Shown here: one piece after another, positions 8,832-17,955 of the stretch
Numbering within the stretch: position 1 is the first letter of the stretch
Layout: each line of letters begins with the position of its first letter
Source: Leptospira perolatii
GTDB taxonomy: Bacteria > Spirochaetota > Leptospiria > Leptospirales > Leptospiraceae
Assembly (NCBI RefSeq): GCF_002811875.1
Contig: NZ_NPDZ01000013.1
Coordinates: 4,489-68,488, forward strand
Direction of reading: 5' to 3'
DNA: 64,000 nucleotides
The notes under the pieces: generated by a model
Told to the model about the DNA's origin: nothing
The model's database searches: none
What the model saw: the letters and a program-made list of their open reading frames with translations, nothing else
Made by a program: the position numbers and the translations under genes

Positions 8832-10862
8832 ATGGAGCCTTCGACAATTCAACTTTTAAAAAGAATGTACGAGTCCTCTATCCCAAAAATGGAGAAAATC
8901 TCCTGGTGGAGTTTCCTCGGGTTTTTGGGTACATTTCCACTATCTGTTTCCATCTCCCAGATTTTTGCAGTACTCTCTATGCTCCCGATTTTGCTCTTAT
9001 CTCTGGATAGTTCTAGCAGAAATAGATTGAAGCCCGTACTTTTTCTTTTTTGGATCCCGATCGGGATCTATGCTTTAGTGTTCCTTTCCTCTTTATTTCA
9101 TTTCTTAGAATATAAAAACTTTTGGAAGAGCTTTGCCAAAGAGTCAGAGGCAGGCGATTTCTGGATGTCCTTACTTCTGTTAGTCGGTTATTTTCATGCA
9201 TCCAAAGCCGAAAACGGGAAACTATTAGAAAGATTTCTATGGATTTCCTTTTTGATCTTATTGATTACTGGATTCATTTCTGTGTTTTTGGAATTCCGTT
9301 TGGGAAAATTTATTTCAAACGGATTCCAATATCTTTCCGGAGATCGCAGGCAGCACCCAGCCGGCGTAGTATTCAACCGTTGGACCTATCTACCGATCGG
9401 AATGATGAATACTCACCTTACATTTGGGGGAATTTTATCTTTTTACATTCCTGGCCTCTATCTCTTAGTTATTAAACGCATGCAAAAAAAGGAATGGAGT
9501 AAGACCATTCTAGTCGGAACTCTTTTTGTTCTTACCTGCGTCTTATTTTTGCTCAATCAAAGTCGATCTGCCTGGCTAGGAGTCGGCTTTGTTTGCTTGT
9601 TCCTGACTCTAGGACTCTTTCGTGAAGTTCGATTTTCACAGAGTAAAAGTGCCTGGTTCAAAATCATTCTGCTTCTTCTTGCCTTCTCTGCTCTTTTATT
9701 TGCGGGAAAATTTTTATTCGAACGGAACTGGCTTTTGCAAAGGTCGATCCGTCAACTTACCGAAGTGCAAACTCCGGAAAACCAGAGATACTGGATTTAC
9801 AAGAACAGCATACCTATCTTCCAAAAAACGGTCTTACTAGGAATCGGTGGGGGAAGATTCAAGGAAGAACACAAAATCATTTCGGACAGGATGATCGGTG
9901 AGGACGAGCAACTTTGGTACGAATTAGAAATCACTCCTAGGGGACATTCGCATAACGATATGCTTCAGTTTGCGATCACAGGAGGTTGGTTCGCCGGTGT
10001 TCTCTACGCTTTATTTTTTGGAATCCTGTTTTCTTTAGCCTTTCGATATGATTCCAGACAAGACGGATTCTCTTTGGTAGGAGTATGTTCTCTCTGGATC
10101 GCGGGTTTTTTTCAATGCTACCTAATAGATGACGAGGTTGCGCTGCCTTTCTTTGCGTTTTGCGGAATTCTGTTTGCTAGAACGCCACCGCTTCCATCGA
10201 GCAAATTCCAAGATTTCCTCTCCAGTATTCCTAGGAAAGTTTGGGCTTTCTTAGTGATTTCCATTTTAATAAATCTTATATTTTGGAGTGTTCGTCTTCA
10301 GACGAAACCTGCACTAGCTTATTCAAGACAGATAAAAACGTTTTCCCCGGAATATGCAAAAATTCTGGAAAACCAAATCTTACCGTTTCGATCCGAAAGA
10401 GAAGAGAGACAAAGTAAACTAAGCCAGAAAGATTTGGTCCCGGTAGAATGGGCAAGTCAACCTTTCCAGGTCGAAGGATGTCTTACGCATCGTTTTGGAA
10501 ATCCTCCTAGAATTCGAAAAGATCCTTTCGGCTTCGAGATCCATGTAAGAGTGAATTCCAAAAATCCTCCTAGAATGGCAAGTATCACTGTCATCGATCG
10601 AGACGCTTTTGATGAGGATCAGAGGTATTTTTCTCACACGCAAAGAGACCTGCAAAAAAGAGAAATTTTTCTAAAAGAAGGTTGGAATCGGTTTGTTTGG
10701 AAGGATAGGAAAACTCAAAAAGTAGAGGAATCCTCAGGATTTCCGGAGAATCTATTCTTTAGAGATTTTAGGATTACTTATTCGGGATTTGATCCGCAGC
10801 AGCCTGTGGAGTTACCTATATTAGATTTCGGAGATCTTTGCGATGTCTCCAATCCGCCCTGA
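8832..10862 (+). CDS. O-antigen ligase/polymerase-like membrane protein
   Basis: 676 residues with about 11-12 hydrophobic segments in the first about 480 residues. Features of the Wzy_C/WaaL superfamily are visible: NQSRSAWLGVGFV (the R-S-A-W motif preceding a helix) and the large periplasmic loop ending in HSHNDMLQFAITGG. Such proteins polymerise O-units or join O-antigen to lipid A-core. The C-terminal about 170 residues are soluble, predicted periplasmic, and unusual for the family (beginning near VEGCLTHRFGNPP). It is divergently transcribed from the glycosyltransferase with a 98-bp gap. Sequence alone does not separate ligase from polymerase. Confidence 0.8.
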   Translation: MEPSTIQLLKRMYESSIPKMEKISWWSFLGFLGTFPLSVSISQIFAVLSMLPILLLSLDSSSRNRLKPVLFLFWIPIGIYALVFLSSLFHFLEYKNFWKSFAKESEAGDFWMSLLLLVGYFHASKAENGKLLERFLWISFLILLITGFISVFLEFRLGKFISNGFQYLSGDRRQHPAGVVFNRWTYLPIGMMNTHLTFGGILSFYIPGLYLLVIKRMQKKEWSKTILVGTLFVLTCVLFLLNQSRSAWLGVGFVCLFLTLGLFREVRFSQSKSAWFKIILLLLAFSALLFAGKFLFERNWLLQRSIRQLTEVQTPENQRYWIYKNSIPIFQKTVLLGIGGGRFKEEHKIISDRMIGEDEQLWYELEITPRGHSHNDMLQFAITGGWFAGVLYALFFGILFSLAFRYDSRQDGFSLVGVCSLWIAGFFQCYLIDDEVALPFFAFCGILFARTPPLPSSKFQDFLSSIPRKVWAFLVISILINLIFWSVRLQTKPALAYSRQIKTFSPEYAKILENQILPFRSEREERQSKLSQKDLVPVEWASQPFQVEGCLTHRFGNPPRIRKDPFGFEIHVRVNSKNPPRMASITVIDRDAFDEDQRYFSHTQRDLQKREIFLKEGWNRFVWKDRKTQKVEESSGFPENLFFRDFRITYSGFDPQQPVELPILDFGDLCDVSNPP

Positions 10863-10891
10863 ATTTTCTACCGAGGAAGAAATTGGACATT

Positions 10892-10975
10892 TACCTGGAG
10901 CGGGACTTGAACCCGCACGAGCGTGAACTCACGGGATTTTAAGTCCCGGGTGTCTACCTATTCCACCATCCAGGC
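10892..10975 (-). tRNA. tRNA-Leu (anticodon TAA)
   Basis: 84 nt including the discriminator base. The acceptor GCCTGGA pairs with TCCAGGT. The anticodon stem CGGGA/TCCCG encloses the loop CTTAAAA, giving anticodon TAA (reads UUA). A long variable arm (GTGAGTTCAC region), typical of class II tRNAs, precedes a T-arm containing GGGTTCAAGTCCC. No CCA is encoded. Confidence 0.95.
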
Positions 10976-10986
10976 GTTTTAAGATC

Positions 10987-11057
<71 letters not shown>

Positions 11058-11116
11058 ATTATGAGGTATGATTTAGTCGAGGCACTCAGTGTCAATAGAA
11101 AACTCTGGAAACGCAC

Positions 11117-11551
11117 TTGAGAGAATATTTCTACAAAATTGACAGACAAGGTAGGATCTTTCACGACGGAACAAGATTGATCGATCCTAGTTTTCTGGAC
11201 TTCTTTCTAAAGAGGCTTGTAAAGAACCACACAGGTCTGCATCCGGAATTCCACTACGTTTCTCCTTGTGGAAAAGAAATGAATTTTGTCCAAGCCGAGA
11301 CATATCCGATCATCTTTTTCAAAATGGAGAATGCTAGACTGTTCTACTCTCCTGGTTTGCATGTGGAGTTCCAACCAGAATCCATGCGCTTAGACAAGTA
11401 TGGAAATCTGATCCATCCTGGTCCAAGAGAACTTTGGGGAGGCTTTCATCTAGTGTTACTTTCGGACTTCACAAAGAATCTAGAGGAAGGAACTCCCTGC
11501 TGGAAATTTACTTGGGAAAAAAAGGAGTATTTTTTACCCAAGGATCGTTAG
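11117..11551 (+). CDS. UPF0598 / DUF4505 family protein
   Basis: 144 residues. The sequence pattern YFYKIDRQGRIFHDGT, then NHTGLHPEFHYVSPCGKEMNFV, then PIIFF matches the UPF0598 family (DUF4505), whose animal member is the mitochondrial C8orf82 protein. The biochemical role is unknown. No signal peptide or membrane segment is seen. It begins with a TTG; no ATG lies near the N-terminus and the conserved YFY motif is only 3 residues in, so the TTG is likely right. It stands between the tRNA pair and guaA, convergent with guaA. Confidence 0.75.
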   Translation: MREYFYKIDRQGRIFHDGTRLIDPSFLDFFLKRLVKNHTGLHPEFHYVSPCGKEMNFVQAETYPIIFFKMENARLFYSPGLHVEFQPESMRLDKYGNLIHPGPRELWGGFHLVLLSDFTKNLEEGTPCWKFTWEKKEYFLPKDR

Positions 11552-11573
11552 AGTGCGCAGAGTAATTTTTCGT

Positions 11574-13388
11574 TCACTCCCATTCGATCGTGCCCGGAGG
11601 TTTGTTCGTAATATCGTAAAATACGTATTCGATCTTGGAAATGGAAAGTAAGGAGTCAGTAATTTCCCTCAGGATCTTTTCTTCCATCGGATAAAAGCTA
11701 GCAGTCATTGCTTCCTGAGAATTGACCGGTCGCAAAACGATGCTTCTACCGTTTGGCGTTTTTCCCAGAGGAAGTAGTACGATAGGCATTTGCCAGATAT
11801 TAGCGGTAAGACCAGTTTTTTGTAATATGTTTTCTACTACAAAATCCGCTTCCCTTAACAAATCAGAATTCGCTTTGTCCAAATCCAGTTTTTGAAAAGA
11901 AATTTCCAAGTCCTGGGCCGAGACTTCCTTGGGCCCGACGAGTACTACCACTCGATTGACCGCCGAAATTCGATTCGTGATCTCGGTGGAGATTCGGTTC
12001 CACTCTTCCCAGGATTTTTTTCCGGACAGAACTGCGCAAAACGCGTAGGAACGTTGGTCACCCTTGACCCCCACGGAAGCCACTGGTAATAACTTAGCGG
12101 AGATTCCACTCTTCTGTCCTACGAACTGCTGGAGTTCCTTTTCCACAGATGGATCTATCTTTTTTTCCTGGCAGATCATTCGGACGACTAATCCCGGCCC
12201 GGGAAACGGATGTCTCTGGGTCCATTCTTCAGGCAGACCAAGAAAATTTCCCAGCTCCCTGACTTCGTCCTTGTATAAGTCCTTGATCGGTTCCACAACC
12301 AATCCCTTCTCCATCAACTTCTGGATAGCCTCCACTCTGTTGTGGTGAGTCTTGATCGTATGGGAATGTTTCGTACCACCGCTCTCGATCGTATCCGGAT
12401 AAATGGTTCCTTGTCCTAATAACCATTCTTCCGAATTCAGATTCAGTTCTTTGGCACAATTTTCCTGAGCTTTTAGAAATAGATTTCCTACGATTTTTCT
12501 CTTTTCTTCTGGGTCTGTCTTTCCCTTTAAGCTTTCGTAAAATAGTTGAGAAGAATCGTGCACGTGCAAATGAATTCCATGAGGTGCTAGGTTCTTTTCT
12601 AAATGAGCCACCTCATCCTTTCTCATAAATCCGGTGTCTATGAGTACTCCTTTTACTCTTTCCTTTCCTAACGCTTGAGTGAGCAAAAGGTAGGATACTG
12701 TGGAATCCACCCCTCCAGAGACTAGTAAGAATATTTTCTTGTCAGAGGGTACTGTTTTTTTCAGTTCTATTCCTTTTAATTCTAAGAATTGCTTCAGATC
12801 CCATGTATTGCTGACTCCGCAAATACGGATAAAGTTTTTGAGTAGCTCGTTTCCTTTTTCGGTATGAGTTACTTCCGGGTGAAATTGTATTGCGAATTTA
12901 CGAGAGGCAGCATTTTCCACGACAGCAAACTTGCAATCAGTGGAAGAAGCCATAGGAACAAATCCGGAAGGTAGCGAAACTACTTCGTCTGCGTGGCTCA
13001 TCCACACAGTCTCCCCTCCCTTGAAGCCTTCTAATAACAAACTTTTTCCATTATGAGAAATGTCCAATGAGGCATGTCCGTACTCCGCGGTTCCGGCTTT
13101 CTTTACCTCCCCTCCCAGAACTTTCATCATCAATTGGTGTCCATAACAAATTCCTAATATTGGAATAGGCAGATCTAACACTTTCGATTGAATCTGGGGA
13201 GAGCCCGCTTCGTAGACGCTTTCTGGACCTCCGGAAAGGATTAGTCCCGACATTTTTTGGTAGGCTTCTAATGGTTCTTCGTTGGATAATATTTCGGAAT
13301 AGGCTCCGAGTCGACGGATTCTGGACGCAATTAAGTGAGCGTATTGTCCTCCAAAATCAATGACACCGATCACATCTTTATGTTTCAT
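11574..13388 (-). CDS. guaA: GMP synthetase (glutamine-hydrolysing), human-type long form
   Basis: 604 residues. It converts XMP to GMP using glutamine and ATP. Class I glutaminase: nucleophile Cys81 (GICYGHQ) with His170/Glu172 (FHPEVTH). ATP pyrophosphatase P-loop SGGVDST is at 224-230, and HPFPGPGL is at 393-400. The C-terminal part (about 400-604) is about 80 residues longer than in E. coli GuaA. It carries the GVKGDQRSYAF, NRVVVLVGP, FVVENIL and NIWQMPIVLLPL stretches I recognise from the human enzyme's expanded dimerisation region, ending PPGTIEWE. A longer open frame continues 95 codons upstream, but that part is antisense to queF and resembles nothing, so MKHKDVIG is taken as the start. 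Confidence 0.95.
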   Translation of the reverse strand: MKHKDVIGVIDFGGQYAHLIASRIRRLGAYSEILSNEEPLEAYQKMSGLILSGGPESVYEAGSPQIQSKVLDLPIPILGICYGHQLMMKVLGGEVKKAGTAEYGHASLDISHNGKSLLLEGFKGGETVWMSHADEVVSLPSGFVPMASSTDCKFAVVENAASRKFAIQFHPEVTHTEKGNELLKNFIRICGVSNTWDLKQFLELKGIELKKTVPSDKKIFLLVSGGVDSTVSYLLLTQALGKERVKGVLIDTGFMRKDEVAHLEKNLAPHGIHLHVHDSSQLFYESLKGKTDPEEKRKIVGNLFLKAQENCAKELNLNSEEWLLGQGTIYPDTIESGGTKHSHTIKTHHNRVEAIQKLMEKGLVVEPIKDLYKDEVRELGNFLGLPEEWTQRHPFPGPGLVVRMICQEKKIDPSVEKELQQFVGQKSGISAKLLPVASVGVKGDQRSYAFCAVLSGKKSWEEWNRISTEITNRISAVNRVVVLVGPKEVSAQDLEISFQKLDLDKANSDLLREADFVVENILQKTGLTANIWQMPIVLLPLGKTPNGRSIVLRPVNSQEAMTASFYPMEEKILREITDSLLSISKIEYVFYDITNKPPGTIEWE

Positions 13389-13478
13389 GCTTGCAGCTAG
13401 TTTCGCTCCGGATTCTTGGTCGGTAAAAAGGATTCCCAGTAAAGGCTTCCGAGAAACTCTGGTACCCGAGGGAGTAAC

Positions 13479-13901
13479 ATGGAACACCGACCCAACCAAC
13501 CAGGCATCTCTTCCTACGAAGGTAGGCAAGACCATATTCCCAGCATGGAACTTCCGGAGATCGAATCTTTCGCCAATGTGTACGAGGGGAAGGATTACAC
13601 AATCGATTTTACCATTCCGGAATTCACTGCGATCTGTCCAAAAACCGGTCTGCCGGACTTTGGGATTATACAAATTGTATACATTCCGACCACCCGCTGC
13701 CTGGAACTAAAGTCCTTAAAAGAATACATTTTAGCGTACAGAAACCTAGGAATCTTTCATGAGAACGTAGTGAATCGGATTCTAGAAGATATCGTTAAGT
13801 CGGTGCATCCAAAATATCTGAAGGTGTCCGGCGACTATAACTTAAGAGGCGGAATTAAGACTGTGGTGACGCGAGAATACAGCGCTGAAGGTTCTAAGTA
13901 A
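13479..13901 (+). CDS. queF: NADPH-dependent 7-cyano-7-deazaguanine reductase
   Basis: 140 residues, the short (type I) QueF. It reduces preQ0 to preQ1 in queuosine biosynthesis. The nucleophilic Cys53 lies in AICPKTGLPDFG with Asp60 near it. The family's NADPH-binding LELKSLKEY motif is at 75-83, and ILAYRN follows. GAGGGAG upstream of the ATG acts as ribosome-binding site. It is divergent from guaA (90-bp shared promoter gap) and is followed after 1 nt by the SemiSWEET gene, which suggests a bicistronic message. Confidence 0.95.
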   Translation: MEHRPNQPGISSYEGRQDHIPSMELPEIESFANVYEGKDYTIDFTIPEFTAICPKTGLPDFGIIQIVYIPTTRCLELKSLKEYILAYRNLGIFHENVVNRILEDIVKSVHPKYLKVSGDYNLRGGIKTVVTREYSAEGSK

Positions 13902-13902
13902 A

Positions 13903-14166
13903 TTGGAACACGGAATTTGGATCGGGTACCTGGCCTCAATATTGACTACGATCTCCTTTGTTCCTCAGGTCGTTAAAGTAGTGTTAGATGGAAAAACTAG
14001 AGATATTTCTAGAAATATGTATGTTGTTCTAACAACAGGAGTAGGTCTTTGGCTTGTTTATGGAATCTTAAAGTCCGACCTACCAATCATACTCGCCAAT
14101 GCATTCACACTGATCCTTACGAGTATTATTCTTTTTTACAAACTCAGAGAAAAGGGAAGCGAATAA
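13903..14166 (+). CDS. SemiSWEET sugar transporter
   Basis: 87 residues, one triple-helix bundle. SemiSWEETs work as homodimers in the inner membrane and transport sugars by facilitated diffusion. The PQ motif is at residues 21-22 (SFVPQVVKV), and TRDISRNMY joins helices 1 and 2. Trp50 and Asn66 match the pocket residues described for the L. biflexa protein used in crystal structures (Trp48/Asn64 as I recall them). It starts with TTG one base after the queF stop. The pairing with a queuosine gene has no obvious functional logic. Confidence 0.93.
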   Translation: MEHGIWIGYLASILTTISFVPQVVKVVLDGKTRDISRNMYVVLTTGVGLWLVYGILKSDLPIILANAFTLILTSIILFYKLREKGSE

Positions 14167-14192
14167 AAAAGGGCCACTGAATTGTGACCCTT
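14165..14192 (-). terminator. Rho-independent terminator of the FecR-domain lipoprotein gene
   Basis: On the minus strand AAGGGTCAC and GTGGCCCTT pair (one G-T wobble) around a 6-nt loop, followed by a run of T. It lies about 25 nt past the lipoprotein stop. The hairpin may also stop the queF-SemiSWEET transcript, but the plus side has no T-tract. Confidence 0.8.
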
Positions 14193-14216
14193 CCTCGGTA
14201 AACCTTATAGACAAGT

Positions 14217-15146
14217 CTATTGCGGTTTGACTTGATCTTTCAAAGACTTCTTAGATTTTTCGAGCTCTTCCTTTGCTTTATCCATAGAAGACTTCACTTT
14301 TTCTTTTTCCTCTTCTGCGGATTTACGAATCGCTTCTTTCTCTTCTTTGCCCGCGTTTTTTGCTTCTTCTAGCAACTTGCGGTTTTCTTCTTTGGCGCCT
14401 TCGATTAGCTCACGATTTCTCTCTTTTTGCTCTTCTAATCCTTGGAGAATGCGTTGCTTGTTTTCCTGGAAGTCCTTCAGGATTTCTTGGATCCTAGCTC
14501 TTTGCTCTTCTGTAATCGACTGGATGGTAGCAGAGTCGCTTTCCAACTCTTGTCTCTCTGCATCAGTGAGTTCTCCCTCTTGCAAGGTTTTTCCATCGGA
14601 ACTGACCTTTTCCCCAGATTCGGCCACTGCTTCTTGTTCTGGGCGGTCTGCATTGCTCACTGCTACAGATCCGTCTGCGACCAAGGCTTGGGCACCTTTT
14701 CCAGTATCTTCGACCGCAAATTCAGTACCACGAACGGAAGCCACAACGGTAGGAGTCGTGACAGAGAACTTACTACCCTTGCCCAGCTTCGTATTTACTT
14801 TGGAGAATATCTTTCCTTTGTTCAGACCTAAATCAGTGAACAAGTCTCCATTCGCAGAATCCACAAAGATCTTCTTAAGTGTAAGGTTTGTGTTTTCTTT
14901 CACACGAATTACGACTCCGTCCATCAACTGAATATCCGCCAAGGAATCTTTACCGGTGGAGATCCTATCTTCCGGGAGAAGAAAAGAGTCTACTTTGACT
15001 TCTTTGGACTTTCCATCCTTGTCAAACAGCTGCACGGAACCTTTTGTAAATGTGATGACACCGCCTTGCAGGTCTTCTTTTGCTTTGCGGCAACCTATGG
15101 AAAATGCCAAGATGGTAATTAAGAAAACGATACTATACCGTTTCAT
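14217..15146 (-). CDS. FecR-domain lipoprotein with long C-terminal coiled coil
   Basis: 309 residues. The signal peptide ends in LAFSIGC, a relaxed spirochaetal lipobox with the lipidated Cys at 19. Residues about 30-190 form a FecR domain (GVVIRVKENTNLTL, TTPTVVASVRGTEFAV). From about 195 to the end the protein is a highly charged, Glu/Lys-rich coiled coil ending KDQVKPQ. In other bacteria FecR proteins relay signals to ECF sigma factors, but no sigma factor is adjacent. Leptospira has several FecR-domain lipoproteins (LipL45 type). The coiled coil could span the periplasm or bind peptidoglycan; that is inference. GGAGATT precedes the ATG. Confidence 0.85.
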   Translation of the reverse strand: MKRYSIVFLITILAFSIGCRKAKEDLQGGVITFTKGSVQLFDKDGKSKEVKVDSFLLPEDRISTGKDSLADIQLMDGVVIRVKENTNLTLKKIFVDSANGDLFTDLGLNKGKIFSKVNTKLGKGSKFSVTTPTVVASVRGTEFAVEDTGKGAQALVADGSVAVSNADRPEQEAVAESGEKVSSDGKTLQEGELTDAERQELESDSATIQSITEEQRARIQEILKDFQENKQRILQGLEEQKERNRELIEGAKEENRKLLEEAKNAGKEEKEAIRKSAEEEKEKVKSSMDKAKEELEKSKKSLKDQVKPQ

Positions 15147-15431
15147 TCTGTTCTAATCTCCCTATGAAAATGGGTTTCGAGGAAGACTATGGGGGAAATT
15201 TCTTTTCGTCCACATTTTTACGATCGACTGATCGATTTCCTGCCAATTCTTAACTTTTCCAGATTCTGCCCTGCCTGCATCCCAAGAATCCCAAAAGTCG
15301 GACCACTATATGCTGGAAGGTTAGAATGGGTCAAAGAAAAGGCTTGCCGTCTAACCTAGGGATAGAAAATGTAGCTTTAGACCCGAGTACGGGCACAAAA
15401 GTCAGGACTACTTCGAGGAGAACCCAAGCCT

Positions 15432-15656
15432 ATGGGACAAACTAAAATCGCTTACGTTGACAAGGACAACTGCACTTCCTGTAACCAGTGCGCCGACAAC
15501 CTTCCAAAATATTTCCAAATGGATGAGAATGACACTTCAGAAACTCATATCGGCGGAGAAATGGTCAACCAAGCGCAAATCCCTGAAGAAGACTGGAAAA
15601 CAGTGCAGAAAGAAATGGACGAATGCCCAGGTGAGTGTATTCACTGGAAAAAGTAA
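15432..15656 (+). CDS. [4Fe-4S] ferredoxin-like protein
   Basis: 74 residues. The cysteine pattern CTSCNQCADN plus CPGEC near the C-terminus (C-x2-C-x2-C ... C-P) fits a single [4Fe-4S] cluster in a small ferredoxin. It is acidic, as is usual for electron carriers. GAGGAGAA lies upstream of the ATG and a strong hairpin terminator follows, so it is a monocistronic gene. The redox partner cannot be told. The 285 bp upstream, shared with the divergent FecR lipoprotein gene, show no further gene. Confidence 0.88.
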   Translation: MGQTKIAYVDKDNCTSCNQCADNLPKYFQMDENDTSETHIGGEMVNQAQIPEEDWKTVQKEMDECPGECIHWKK

Positions 15657-15707
15657 TCCATTCTTCGAAATTTGACTAACGTAGGCATTCAAAATTTCGA
15701 AACGTGC

Positions 15708-15733
15708 AAAGGCGGGAACTTCCCGCCTTTTTT
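15708..15733 (+). terminator. Rho-independent terminator after the ferredoxin gene
   Basis: GGCGGGAA and TTCCCGCC form a GC-rich stem with a minimal loop, followed by TTTTTT. The 5' side has three A's, so it may work weakly for fliM on the other strand as well. Confidence 0.9.
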
Positions 15734-15817
15734 ATTGGAATCTTTTCTAATGAACTATATTTCGCCAGTCATAGATAGTATGGATTCAGTTCTCGTTTCT
15801 TATTATCTCAGGAAACT

Positions 15818-16843
15818 CTAATATTCCTGCTCGGAGCGCGTAGAGCCAAGTAATTCGTCTGGAATATCTTCTACTCTTTCGCCAATTTGTACGGCTAAAC
15901 GATTTCCCACTCTTCCCGGTAAGCATTTGAACTTTTTTCGTTCGCCCACTTTTACGAGCATATCCGATCTTGTTGTGGTATTTTCTAACTTCACTACATC
16001 TCCGACGGTTAGGTTCATGAAATCCGCAATCGAAATATCCACGGAACCTACTTCTGCGATGACAGGAATCTGTACTTGGTCCAATCGTTCTTGGATAATG
16101 GCTCTGTTTTCGTCCAACTCTCCTTTCCGGATGGAGGAATACCAGTATTGCGCGGAAAGCTTATTGATGATAGGTTCAATCGTAATATAAGGAATACAAA
16201 GATTGGTGAGACCTTCCACTTCCCCGATCTTAGTTTCTAAGTTGATAAGAACCACCATGTCATTCGGAGGAACTACCTGAGCAAACTGTGGATTGGTCTC
16301 GATGTTACCGAGACGAGGTCTTAAATCGATTACAGTAGACCAAGCTTCTCTCATGTTTCCGAGAATTCTCACGATAATCCCTTCCATTACGCTCATCTCA
16401 ATTTCGGAAAGTTCCCGGCTGATTTTTGCAGTCTCTCCCTTTCCACCAAACAGACGGTCGATGATCGTGAATGAAATCGAAGGATCTATTTCTAAAATCG
16501 CAGAACCTCTCAGTGGGTCCATATTGATAACCGCGAGGGTTGTCGGATTTGGAATCGAGCGGATAAATTCCTCGTAGGTAAGCTGATCGACCGCGGCTAC
16601 GTGCACATGCACTAAAGCTCGGAGCTGTGCCGAAAGTCCGGTCGTAGCCAAACGAGCAAAAGTTTCGTGCATCATTTGCAAGGTACGAATTTGGTCTTTA
16701 GAAAACTTATCCGGCCTCTTAAAGTCGTAAATCTTAACTTTCTTTTGTTCTCCGACGGAAGAGTATTCGTCTTCGCTCACTTCTCCGCTAGAAATCGCGT
16801 TCAGAAGCGCATCTATTTCATCTTGCGATAATATTTCTGTCAT
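15818..16843 (-). CDS. fliM: Flagellar motor switch protein FliM
   Basis: 341 residues. The N-terminal LSQDEIDALL (5-14) is the CheY-P binding peptide. A CheC-like middle domain with the GGKG motif follows (about 40-230), then a C-terminal SpoA/FliN-like domain (about 250-330). FliM sits in the C-ring and passes CheY binding to FliG to switch rotation. The start ATG overlaps the stop of the upstream secreted hypothetical by 4 nt (ATGA), suggesting translational coupling. fliN lies 7 kb away on the same strand, so switch genes are dispersed here. Confidence 0.97.
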   Translation of the reverse strand: MTEILSQDEIDALLNAISSGEVSEDEYSSVGEQKKVKIYDFKRPDKFSKDQIRTLQMMHETFARLATTGLSAQLRALVHVHVAAVDQLTYEEFIRSIPNPTTLAVINMDPLRGSAILEIDPSISFTIIDRLFGGKGETAKISRELSEIEMSVMEGIIVRILGNMREAWSTVIDLRPRLGNIETNPQFAQVVPPNDMVVLINLETKIGEVEGLTNLCIPYITIEPIINKLSAQYWYSSIRKGELDENRAIIQERLDQVQIPVIAEVGSVDISIADFMNLTVGDVVKLENTTTRSDMLVKVGERKKFKCLPGRVGNRLAVQIGERVEDIPDELLGSTRSEQEY

Positions 16844-17838
16844 TTCCGTACCTTTGCAATCAAGCTAGCCACTTTCCAAAAGCTTCCGTCTTCTTCAGGA
16901 ACTCTTTTGAGAGTATAAATATATTCGTATCGAACCGGCACTTTGTTAATCTGTCTTTCGATCGCGACCCTTACTTTAGACAGATTCGAATGGATCTTCT
17001 CCACCCCAAGAATCTTGTAATATTGTAGCACGCCGGATCTATTCTGGGTCAAAAATCTACGAAATTCTTCCAGAATGAAATCCTTTTCTCCTTCTTCGGA
17101 GTCGTTGTAATCCTTAGCAAATCTATCGTAAGACTGCACGTATTCTGGAAAGTGGATCCATTTAAAGTTTAGTTTCCAGTTCCCCTTTTTTTCCGCACCC
17201 AAGAGAAGATGTATGACTTCCTCCGGCTCTAGTCCGTCCACGACAGGATCTTGGTGAGGCACTCCCGGCAGTACCCACTGTTTCCTTTGTTCTTCTATCG
17301 TAAAATATGGATGGTTCTCGGAGCGAACAAAATGATCGCTATATTCGCTGATGTTTGGGTAGAAGTAAGCTGTGATAAAATATTTCTTTCCGGGTTCAAA
17401 CTCGTAGAGCTGGTCCAAACGTATCTCTTTTTTGAATGTTTCGTTCGTATGTAGGATAATCTCTTTTACATCATCTCCTACATGATTCTGAATTCTGTTT
17501 CTTCTGACTCGGACCGGATCTTGTTTCGGTTCTCCTTCCGTTCTAGTGACGGTCCTTCCGTCCTCGTCTCTTACTATGACTTGAAACGATTTGTACAATT
17601 CGTTGGATTGAGTCGCAGGAAAAATCCTAAGTGCTTCGTTCCCAGTGTTGCGAACCGTCACTTCTATTTTGATCGGCTCGTTCTCAGAAAATTGCATTTT
17701 TGGCAGTTCCACATTTACGATCCCTTGCTGCCTCATGTAATTTTCCGAAACCTCTCCTCTCGCGTCCCTGTGCGGATAGGAGGATAAGCTATGGCAAACC
17801 AACAGTAAGAAAGAGATACCGAATAAACGCAGATTCAT
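16840..17838 (-). CDS. Secreted hypothetical protein coupled to fliM
   Basis: 332 residues. A signal peptide (MNLRLFGISFLLLVCHSLSS) precedes a beta-rich region about residues 40-180 that reads like an Ig-type fold (IKIEVTVRNTGNEALRIF). The rest is mixed and charged, ending in a strand-rich segment (VRYEYIYTLKRV). I do not recognise the family. Because its stop overlaps the fliM start it is expected to be co-transcribed with fliM, but a flagellar role is not shown by sequence. No ribosome-binding site is obvious before the ATG. Confidence 0.75.
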   Translation of the reverse strand: MNLRLFGISFLLLVCHSLSSYPHRDARGEVSENYMRQQGIVNVELPKMQFSENEPIKIEVTVRNTGNEALRIFPATQSNELYKSFQVIVRDEDGRTVTRTEGEPKQDPVRVRRNRIQNHVGDDVKEIILHTNETFKKEIRLDQLYEFEPGKKYFITAYFYPNISEYSDHFVRSENHPYFTIEEQRKQWVLPGVPHQDPVVDGLEPEEVIHLLLGAEKKGNWKLNFKWIHFPEYVQSYDRFAKDYNDSEEGEKDFILEEFRRFLTQNRSGVLQYYKILGVEKIHSNLSKVRVAIERQINKVPVRYEYIYTLKRVPEEDGSFWKVASLIAKVRK

Positions 17839-17955
17839 CTAGAAACCTAATTGTAGGAGGTCCTTCGATCCAATCGACCTATTCGGACTCCAATCTCCTA
17901 TCTTTACAAACTTCGGCAAAAAACGGACTCTTCCTAGGAAAAAACCGCCAGAAAT

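Noticed and set aside
13389..13673. 95-codon N-terminal extension of guaA
   Set aside because: It runs antisense to queF, has no ribosome-binding site and no similarity to GuaA; the glutaminase domain starts at MKHKDVIG.
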